A stretch of 64,000 nt of DNA, taken from contig CM018694.1 in assembly GCA_009363875.1 (NCBI GenBank), positions 1,054,001 through 1,118,000 on the forward strand. Reading direction: 5' to 3'. The notes under the pieces were generated by a model. The model had not been told where the DNA came from and searched no databases. It saw only the letters and a program-made list of their open reading frames with translations. Shown here in pieces: positions 51,177 to 61,200 of this stretch. The translations under genes were made by a program, and so were the position numbers. Each line of letters opens with the position of its first letter. Position 1 is the stretch's first letter. This DNA is from Mikania micrantha (taxonomy: Eukaryota; Streptophyta; Magnoliopsida; Asterales; Asteraceae).

Positions 51177-53746
51177 ACCTTTGAAAATAGTTCTTTGTTT
51201 TAGATCTTTAGTTCTTTGAAAATAGTTCTTTGATTTGAAATGGTTATCTATTCATAATAAATAAACAACTCACTTTGAATTCCTGTATATTGTATATCTA
51301 AACAAAATCTATGATAACAATTATGCATATAAGCATATGTTAAGCAAAAGCATTTAAGTAAAATATAATCCAAAGAAAATAATTTACGCATGCTTCTCAG
51401 CCCCGCGTTTGAAAACAAAAATGTTTAGGAAAGGGGCAATGAACTCACCTGTGTTGCTCTGTAATGTACTACCACAAAATGCGCGCTCTTTGTTTATAGG
51501 CTATGTTTCTTCAGTTCCTGAGTTGTTTTAAGAGAATTCGAATACGATAAGTATTTATAATAGACGCCGTATCTAGGGTTTGGTCTCGGTGTGCAACTAA
51601 GTGTCCTATGTGCTAATGAGTTTCTAAGATTTCATCTAACTATTCTAACTTATTACCCTTTAATATGCCTTAATCCCACAATTAATCATTACGAGTCTTA
51701 TTTCAATAATTTATGTTATTTCATTTTAAGTTGTATATTTATTTAGAAAATCATCAGTTTAATTTAATAGAGTTTGTAAATCAATTTCTTTTATGCAAAA
51801 CACAGTTAATTTAATGCAAGAATGTTTAACATATGATGGGCTTTGGTTAAGCCCCTTGGGCCAACTTCGGGTCCATGAATAGATTCTTTCTCAATACTTG
51901 GAGTAACCACGCCTTGATAGTTTAAGTAAACCATCTAGGTGCATTACTTGTCTTTATGTATTTTTTTCCCCAAGGACTGAGTGTTGATAATCAAATCATC
52001 CTCAAGTCCCTAGTTTACTATTTGACTCTCATGATCCCCCAATTAAATTCCCAAGGGTGTTGGACTAAATCAATAGGTGTCAACACACTTATTTAATTGT
52101 TTGTACAATTAAGATCCCATTTCTTAGGAACTCTAATTCCTTGTTTTCTCGAAATGAACCCGTATATCGTTATCCAATACTAAGCCCCATTGTTACTATG
52201 ACAAGTCCTTAGTTCGTTGCTTCATGATAACACCATATTCTCTCAAAGTTAGTTGCATGACAATGGGAACCCTAATGTCATCCCCATGCACACACATACC
52301 TACGATCAACTCCCATACATGTGACCATGTGATCCAAACCTAACCAACTCTAGTCATCGTGATCGAACCATCCTGACCAACGAATGAAGAGATGGGCCGA
52401 AAGGTGTCCTAGGCCGACTGAAAACTGTTGGGTTGTATGAATGGTTGTCGAATGAGGGTTTGGCCGAATAAGGAGTTGCCGACCGAAGGTGGTTGGCTGA
52501 CTGAACCGGCGAATGGGGCTTGAGCCGAAAGGAATGGCCGAAGGAGCTGGTTAAATCCCTCGAATGAAGGCTGGGCGAAAGGGGCATTTGGCCATTCGCC
52601 GAATGAAGCTTGGACTCATTCGGTGAGCTGCTGTTGAGCCATTCGGCAGCCAGCGAACCCAGATGCAGCTCTCAAAATCGAACTCTAAGGTTATCCAATG
52701 GTGTATCTCTTGTTCCTACATCATCCCTAGCTGGTTGTGTGGTGTTATCCTAGAGTTTTAAGGCTTGGAACCGGTTTAAAAGAGGGGTGACAAAGAGGGT
52801 TTTGAAACCCTAGAACCGAACATGAATCATGGTTTTTACCTCGAATCAAATGGATCTAAGCCCCGATCTGTTGTACTTCCTTGATCTACAAGTGATGATG
52901 GTTGTTTTGACACCAAAATGGCTCGATTTCATGGAGTATTGAAGGAGATCAAACAATGGCTTTTAGAGAGAGAGAGAAAGAAAAGAGAGAAGGGGACGAT
53001 TTCTTGGTGATGGAGGCTGGTTGGTGGTGGTTGGTGTGGCCTTGAATGCCACATTAAAGCCTCAAAATAACACGGGTGGGTTCGGGTTCGTTCGGTTTCG
53101 CTCAGTTTCTCGTAAAAGGGTCAGTTTCTCGTCGTTTTCGTAACAAAACAACTCGGTTTTAAAATAGAATTTATAAAATTATTTTAGGTTGTAATTCCTA
53201 ATAAATTAACTAAATATCTTTTATTTAATTTAAATTTTCAAAATTATTTAATTTGCTGTTTAAAATCGAATCATACAGTCGTCGCACGTATTCGTTCGAA
53301 TCGTCACCCGTACAAACACGACGATAACTATACTTATCGATATGGTTTTCTAATTATTAGATATCATTCAGAACATTAAACTTTCAGATGTATTCGTACA
53401 GATCGTCACCTATACGAATAATCCGTCAGCTTAGCATTCACGTAAAGACATCGGTTGTTGTTTTGTTCTGTAAGCCTCACATACGATTATATGTAATAAA
53501 ATCCTAACAAATAATCCCATGATGGTTATGTATTGCCAGGTAATTATCTGACTCAAGAACCATAGTTCTGATCTTTGTTTTCTGAACTGATTCTGAATTT
53601 GTTCGTTGATGACATGAAATGACAATGAAACATGAAATGAACATAAAAACATACTGTAATACATATAGTTCGTACCTGATTACTGTTCACGTATTGTAGA
53701 GATCACTGTTCCGGTGACGTTTCCGGCACTGGTGTGTTACACTGGT

Positions 53747-54384
53747 CAAGGTGTGTGAAATGTTTCGAAGACATATATCAGGGATCTTGGACGCCTGAAA
53801 AACAAAACTTTTTACTGAAGGAGGCTGTTGAGAAACTAACCGGGAAACCTCTTGTTGAAGATGATGACGATCAGGATGATGATGACAATGAAGATGATGA
53901 GGAGATCAATGAGGAGATAGAAATGGAGAAGAAAGACGATGAGGAAAAGAAAGATGATGATCCTAACGCCAATCAGGACAATAACTCCAAAGATGACAAA
54001 GGAAAGGAAAAGGAAGATGATAACAAGGAAGATGATGAGCCTTCCAATGATGATCATCAAGGGGGTGACACAGAAAATCCGTCTTCCTCGAGCAAGCCTG
54101 CAAGAAACTATGCTGATCGTTTTGGAGATATTCCTGACTATATTCTGTTTGGCGATTGTGTTCAAGGAGCTGAAGCTCCAAGGGACGGTTTTGATGACTT
54201 GTTCGATGATCTGCCCGAAGATTTTCATTTTGAAGGGCTTGGTGAAGAGCTAAGTGAAGCTGGACATGGAAACCTATTTCCATATGAAGGTGGTAATCAA
54301 AAGGGAGCCGAGTCCTCTACAGGGGCATCTGCACAGGAAGAACCAGAAAACGTTGTTATTACCGATGTGGCCAAGGATCCTTAT
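53747..54384 (+). pseudogene. accessory ORF of element D, acidic part, cut by element F
   Basis: After the right CTGGT of element E the ORF continues with LLKEAVEKLTGKPLV and a strongly acidic stretch (about 53860-54060, runs of Asp and Glu with Lys). Then come NYADRFGDIPDYILFGD and FDDLFDDLPEDFHFEGLGEE. The frame is open to the insertion point of F at 54384. Element B also has a long acidic part before its C-terminal domain, so the layout is conserved although the sequence is not. The remaining C-terminus should lie beyond F, outside the window. The ATG at 53734 lies inside the solo LTR and is not a real start. Confidence 0.65.
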
Positions 54385-57300
54385 TGTCACACCCCGAGCC
54401 GGCGGGATAGGATCGGTTGTCCCGTCGGGCGGAAAGTTCCCGGGGCGCGATATCGTGAGTGATAATCGTGATGATCAGATTGTTTACATTGCACATGATA
54501 CAAATGAGAAATGCTAAATATAATAGAATTACAAAGTTAAATTACATCAGTATTGTTTATAATTTAACAATGTAAATCTACCATAAACATCATATATCTC
54601 TATCTTGTAATTACACAAGATAAACAAAATAATTTGTATAATGATGTCTTCAAAATATATGCAGGTCCAAAAAGTTAGGTCTTCTATTGAAAGTCCTAGT
54701 CCAAAGGAATAACTCCTTAGTTGACCTGTTCGTCACCTGAGAAGTCATGCAAAAAGATCAAGTCAACACATGGTTGGTGAGTTCATATAGTTTTATGATT
54801 TGAAAATGATTTGATAACCTCCTTCGGTAAAGACCCTAACTTCATTAACATCAACTGTATCATCCAGATCGGTATGCTTATGTATAGGGCATACCCCTGG
54901 GTCAAGGCTACAACCCCGCCCAGACGCCGTCCCACCACATACTAATCCGCATAGGACATTGTTGTTAATGATAATTAAGCATTTTTACCTAACACCTCTA
55001 AAATAGATTTTGATCACCAAAACTTGATTTACCTTTGATTCTCTTGATTTTGATTATAGACAAAAGATTTTCCAAAAGTCAGTGATAATAGTAAAATGTC
55101 AAATATTTAATTAAGTAATTAAATAAAACATTTAAATACAACTAAGACATGATGATTGAGTGTAATTTTACTCAATCAGTTAGACTTAGTTGTTGGTGGT
55201 TGTCCAAGTTGTAACCTCTCACACGTGACCCATACCAGGCATAACTCACAAGGAGTATACCTGGGCGTGACGGGATTCTAATGATTTGCCCTTACAGCTT
55301 GACCCAAAGGTCTTCTGTACATGCGGGGACTTTAAGGATATCCTTTGTTTCTTGATCTCTTGATTCTCATGATTTTGATATTGATTTCAATGATTGTTCA
55401 CGTTGTTGCCCGTATAGCCTGACTACAAGAGTCTTCTATACCTGAAGGGACTTTATATGTGTGTTACACGTGATCTTGATTCCATATACAACTGACATCC
55501 ACCATGACTGGAGTATTAATGAGTTCATTAGATCATAATGATTTCATTATTTCCATGAGTCACACACATTTATGATTTCTGATCTCCTGAGTCTCTTGAT
55601 TCTTGATTCTTTGAGTTCCCATGATTCTGAATGGTAATTGATTTGATTTATGATTCTTGGGCCTCAGATCACACACTGAGTTATGATTCCCTTGAATATG
55701 ATCTCTTGATTATGTTCATTTGATTTCACTTTGAATTTAGATTCTTGAATTTGAACTTGATGGACTAAGGGTTGAATTATGATTTAAACTTAAGGCATTA
55801 CTCATAAGAGTACTTAAATTCCATTGATAACTTGATTTGTTCAATAATTTCCTAGACAGGAGTCTAGGAGTATCAACAACATATATATGTAAAGACATAT
55901 AATAATTAAAAGCATTTAAATAAACAGTTTAAATAAAACAGTTTACGCATGCTTCTCAGCCCCGCGTTTTAAAACAAAAATGTTAGAAAAGGGGCAATGA
56001 ACTCACCTGTGTTGCTTTGTATTGAATTACCACAAAATGCGCGCTCGTTGTTGTAGTCTAAGTATCTTCGGTTCCTGAATTTGTTTTAAGAGAAGTCGCA
56101 GACGATAAGTATTTATAACAATCGTCCTAACTAGGGTTTGGTCTCGGTGTGCAACTATGTGTCCTAGATTACTAGTATGTTTCTATGATTTCCTCTAAGT
56201 TAGTCTAATTCATTACCCATTATATCCCTTATCCCACAATGATCGTTTAAAGACTTAAAGTAAACCTTTTCAATTTAATTTATTTAAATTACACATTTAT
56301 TTAGGAAAATCATTTAATTACTTTTATAAATAAATAATTAATTTAAGAAAAAGGTAATCAAACATGATGGGCTCATATTGAGCCTATTGGGCCACCCTTG
56401 GGCCCATTTATAAGATTTTTGATTTCCGAGTTGTTCTTGATACATCTTTTGAGTGACATGGCCTAAGTAAGTCAAGTGAATCACTTTGACTAGTCACATG
56501 TTCTCATTATTCTTTTATTTACTCATTGTATAATCCATATGATTTAACCCACCTCAATTGATATAACTCCCATGACCATTTAAAAGAAATTTAGTTTTCC
56601 CCAAAGTTGGTTTGCATGGCATTAATAATCCTAGTGTATTCACCATGCACACACATACTTGATTGACTCCCATGCACACACACCCATTTTATTTCCTCCC
56701 ATGCATGAAATCATGTAGTCCAAACCTTAGCCAACCCTAAACTTCCCGACCGAACCATTCTGTTTCGCCGAATGAAAGTTGGCCCGAATGATTAGGGTCG
56801 AATGGGCCTTTAGTTTGGGACGAATGGGCTTGGCCGTATGAGGTTGATGACTATCGAATGATCATGGTCGAATGAGTGTTGCTTGGGCTTCGAATGAGAT
56901 TATGGCCGAAAGGCTTGATTCGGCGAATAGGTTGGGTTCGAATGAAGTGGCCGACAGGGTGATGGTCATTCGCTATGGAGACATTCGGCGAAGAAGGAGT
57001 GGTCGAATGAGGGTTGCCGATCGAATGAGAGGTGATAGCCGAATATGGTTTGTTCATTCGGCGAATGGACTTCGAAGGGGCCATTCGGCCTGTGTTCATT
57101 CGACACACTGGGTAGCCCTCTTCGGCCGTCGAACCTCAACACCCAAAGTGGACCGCAACTTCACTACACGACCAAGATCTAGTTGCTACTTGTTCCTATG
57201 ACTTTCTATGTGGTTATGAGATGATTTCCCTAAGTTGTCAGGGTTTGAAATCGGTTTTAAGAGAGGCCGATCCTAGGGTTTTGAAAACCCTAAAACCGAA

Positions 57301-58210
57301 CTAAAAATCGAGTTATACCTCAAATCTACTGGATAAAACTTTAGATCTCTTGTACTTTCGTGATCTACGAGTTGAGAGGATCGTTTAGACACCAAGATAG
57401 CAAGATTTCGTGAAGAATCAAGGTAGAAATCTTAGAGAGAAGGTGATGATTTGCTAGAGAGAGAAAGTTCCGAAAATTTAGTGAGAGAGAGAGGAAGTTG
57501 GCTGGTTGGTGGTGGTTGTTGTAGCATTAAAAGCTACAATAAATGTGGGGAAATACCGGGTTTCGTTCGGGTTCGTTCGGTTTCGCGTGGTTTCGCGTAG
57601 AAACGCCGTTTTCGCGTCGTTTTCGTTACGAAACGACTCGGTTTTAAAATAGAATTATAAAAATTATTTTAGGTTGTAATTCCTAATAAATTAACTAAAT
57701 ATCTTTAATTATTAAAATTTACAAAATATTTATTTAACGTTTAAATCGAATCGCGCGGTCATCGCGCGTATTTGTTCGAATCAAATACGACGATAACTAT
57801 ACTTTTCAACCTTGTTTTCTAATTATTGAATATCATTCAGAACGTTAAACTTTCAGATTTATTCGTACAGATCGTCACCTATACGAAAAATCTGTCGGTT
57901 TAGCATTCACTTAACGATATTCGTGTTGTTTTGTCCTGTAAGGCCTCACATACGATTATACATAATAAAATCCTAACAAATAAATCACATGATGATTCTG
58001 TGTTGCCAGATAATTATCTGACTCAAGAACCATTGTTCTAGTTTGATTTCTCTGAAATGACTGTGAATTCACTGTTTCGATAATATGAAATGATACTGTG
58101 ACTTGATATGAATATGAAATATACAGAATTACATGATAATTGTACCTGACTACTGTTTACGTACTGTTCACGATCACTGTTCCGGTGACGGTTCCGGCAC
58201 TGATGTTACA
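54385..58210 (-). repeat. 3' LTR of element F
   Basis: 3826 bases, TGTAACATCAGTGCC to CCGGCTCGGGGTGTGACA on the minus strand. A TATA box (TATAAATA) is complementary to 56110-56117. Upstream of it (56760-57110) there are at least 15 CGAAT/ATTCG words, often as GCCGAATG or CATTCGGC. Since F inserted in D's accessory ORF, its U3 faces the gag-pol end at 58211. Confidence 0.92.
56760..57110 (-). promoter_or_regulatory. GCCGAATG motif array in the U3 of element F
   Basis: CATTCGGC and GCCGAATG occur repeatedly on both strands, 650-1000 bases upstream of the TATA box in the sense of transcription. The LTR of element E has the corresponding array at about 52380-52650. It is a third family with a dense CGAA-containing motif cluster in its LTR. 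Role inferred. Confidence 0.4.
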
Positions 58211-58225
58211 GTCTCCCCTTGTTAA
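58211..58225 (-). promoter_or_regulatory. polypurine tract of element F
   Basis: On the minus strand TTAACAAGGGGAGAC ends at the 3' LTR boundary, 20 bases after the gag-pol stop. Confidence 0.85.
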
Positions 58226-58244
58226 AGAAATTTCGTCCCGAAAT

Positions 58245-61200
58245 TTAAGAATTGTTATCGGGTACGGCTTCCTCTTCAAACAGCTGGGGATACTTTAACC
58301 TCATGTGATCTTCACGTTCCCAAGTAAACTCGGGTCCGCGTCTTGAATTCCAACGAACCTTTACAATCGGAATACGGCTTCGCCTCAGTTGCTTGACTTT
58401 GCGATCCATAATCTCTAAAGGTTCTTCTATGAAATGTAACTGATCATCGACTTGAATTTCTTCGAGTGGAATGACGAGTGATTCGTCAGCAAGGCATTTC
58501 TTTAAGTTAGAAACGTGAAACACGTCATGCACACCACTGAGTTCATCTGGTAATCTCAGTCGATAAGCTACAGGACCAATGCGTTCGATGATCTCGAACG
58601 GTCCCACGTATCGTGGTGCTAACTTGCCTTTTGTTCCAAAACGTACAACGCCTTTCCATGGAGAAACCTTTAACATGACACGGTCTCCCACTTGGAATTC
58701 CAACGGCTTACGCCGTTTGTCAGCGTAGCTCTTTTGTCTGCTTCTTGTAGCTTGCAATCTTCTCTGAATCTGAGCTATCTTGTCAGTGGTTTCCTGAATA
58801 AGCTCTGGCCCAGTTATGCGATTATCTCCAACTTCAGTCCAACAGATCGGTGATCGACATTTCCGGCCATAGAGAGCCTCGAATGGTGCACATCCGATAC
58901 TGCTGTGATAACTGTTGTTGTAGGAGAACTCAATCAGTGGCAAATGAGAATCCCAATTCCCACCGAATTCCAAAATACAGGTTCTTAACATATCCTCTAG
59001 GGTCTGAATCGTACGTTCACTTTGACCGTCCGTTTGTGGATGGTAAGCTGTACTCAGATTTAACTGTGTCCCTAGAGATTTCTGCAGTGATTGCCAGAAC
59101 CTTGAAGTAAATCTACTGTCTCTATCAGAAATAATTGACAATGGCACACCATGGCGTACCACTATCTCATTGATGTACAATCTTGCCAGTCTATCCATCG
59201 TGAAGGTTTCACGCATCGGCAAGAAGTGAGCAGATTTTGTTAAACGATCAATGATCACCCAAATTGTATCGTGACCACTGGAAGTGCGGGGTAGCTTGGT
59301 AATGAAATCCATAGCTATTTGTTCCCACTTCCAGAGCGGAATCTCAGGCTGTTCCAGTAAACCAGACGGTCTCTGGTGTTCTGCCTTTACTTTTGCACAC
59401 GTAAGACATCGACCGACATACTCGGCTATGTCTTTCTTCATTCCCGGCCACCAATAAAATCCACGCAAGTCTTGGTACATTTTATCAGAGCCTGGATGAA
59501 TCGAATATTTAGTCTTGTGTGCCTCATCGAAGATAAGTCTTCTCAATTCATCTACCGCCGGAATCCATATACGATCCTGATAGTAGGTCATTCCATCAGA
59601 CTTGGTCTCTAGATGTTTCTCTGCTCCGCAGTCAAGTTCTTTCTTCAAGTTTCCTCTGTCAAGTGATTCTTGTTGAGCTTGAATGATCCTGTCTTGTAAA
59701 CTGGTCTGCACAGTCATCCCCATAGCTCTAACGCGTAAGGGTTTGACCCGTTCCTTCCGACTCAAGGCATCAGCTACAACGTTTGCCTTTCCCGGATGGT
59801 ACTTGATCACACAATCATAATCATTCAGAAGTTCAACCCAACGGCGTTGTCGCATGTTGAGCTCCTTCTGATCAAAGATGTGCTGCAGACTCTTGTGATC
59901 AGTAAATATAGTACACTTGGTGCCATATAAATAATGTCTCCAGATCTTCAGTGCAAAAATCACTGCTCCCAGCTCAAGATCATGAGTAGTGTAATTCTTC
60001 TCATGAACTTTTAACTGTCTCGATGCATAAGCGATAACTTTGTCCCGTTGCATCAGTACGCACCCAAGTCCCTGATGGGATGCATCACAATAAACAACAA
60101 AGTCATCACATCCTTCCGGGAGTGATAGAATTGGAGCATTACATAACTTCTGCTTCAGTGTCTGAAAGGCATCTTCTTGTTTCTGTTCCCAGACAAACGG
60201 TTCACTTTTCTGAGTTAATTTAGTGAGTGGCAAAGCTATCTTAGAAAAGTTTGAGATAAACCTTCTATAATAACCTGCCAATCCCAGAAAAGACCGTATC
60301 TCCGTTGGTGTCTTCGGAGTGTCCCAGTTCTTTATTGCTTCAATCTTGGCAGGATCTACGTGTATTCCCTCACTGTTGACTACGTGACCAAGAAACTGAA
60401 CTTCCTTTAGCCAAAATTCACATTTAGAGAACTTGGCATAAAGTTTCTGTTCCATCAACAGTTCCAAGATCTTCCTGAGATGTTGCTCATGCTCTGCTTT
60501 GCTCTTGGAATAAATCAGTATGTCATCAATAAAGACAATGACAAACTGATCCAAGTACGGCTTGCACACTCGGTTCATGAGATCCATGAATACCGCTGGT
60601 GCGTTCGTCATTCCGAAAGGCATCACCATGAATTCATAATGCCCGTATCTGGTTCGGAATGCCGTCTTCGGTATGTCTTCGTCTTGAACTCTGAGTTGAT
60701 GATAACCAGACCGCAAATCAATCTTCGAAAAGTATTGAGCTCCTTGCAGTTGGTCAAACAAATCATCAATCCTTGGCAATGGATACCGATTCTTGATGGT
60801 TAGTTTGTTTAGCTCCCTGTAATCTATGCACATTCTGAACGATCCGTCTTTCTTCTTCACAAATAAGACCGGAGCTCCCCAAGGCGAGTAGCTCGGTCTA
60901 ATGAATCCTTTGTCCAATAATTCCTGCAACTGGTTCGACAATTCCTGCATCTCCGAAGGTGCTAACCGATAAGGAGATTTAGCAACAGGAGTTGCTCCAG
61001 GAACTAAATCGATTCGGAACTCTACCGGTCGCACAGGTGGCAAACCTGGTAGGTCTTCAGGAAATACTTCTGGATACTCTTTCACTACTGGTACGTCTTG
61101 TATCTTCTTCTTGTCTTTCTCTTTTTCCACTACATGAGCCAAGAAAGCTACACACTTCTTCTGTAAACACTTACGCGCCTTTATGCAAGAAATGATTTTG

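Larger units (their letters stand above)
49701..53741 (-). mobile_element. element E: 4.0 kb solo gypsy LTR
   Basis: The insert begins TGTCACACCCCGAGCCGG and ends GGTGTGTTACA, flanked by CTGGT (49696-49700 and 53742-53746). It is similar along its length to the LTR of element F (54385-58210). There is no primer site, gag or pol, so the internal part was lost by LTR-LTR recombination. Orientation is minus, by comparison with F. A TATA box is complementary to 51552-51559. Two internal duplications (50140-50528 and 51040-51176) make it longer than the LTR of F. Confidence 0.9.

Noticed and set aside
53734..53746. ATG at 53734 as the start of an independent acidic protein
   Set aside because: It lies in the end of solo LTR E and the target duplication. 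The acidic ORF is the continuation of the accessory ORF from 49700.
53836..54228. 130-codon hydrophobic minus-strand ORF that looks like a membrane protein
   Set aside because: Complement of the GAT/GAA-rich acidic coding sequence. Antisense of Asp/Glu codons gives Ile/Val/Phe and mimics membrane segments.
48130..54384. Calling the accessory ORF an envelope gene
   Set aside because: Only the position after pol suggests it. I see no signal peptide, membrane segment or glycoprotein-like feature, and there are nuclear-type basic motifs.
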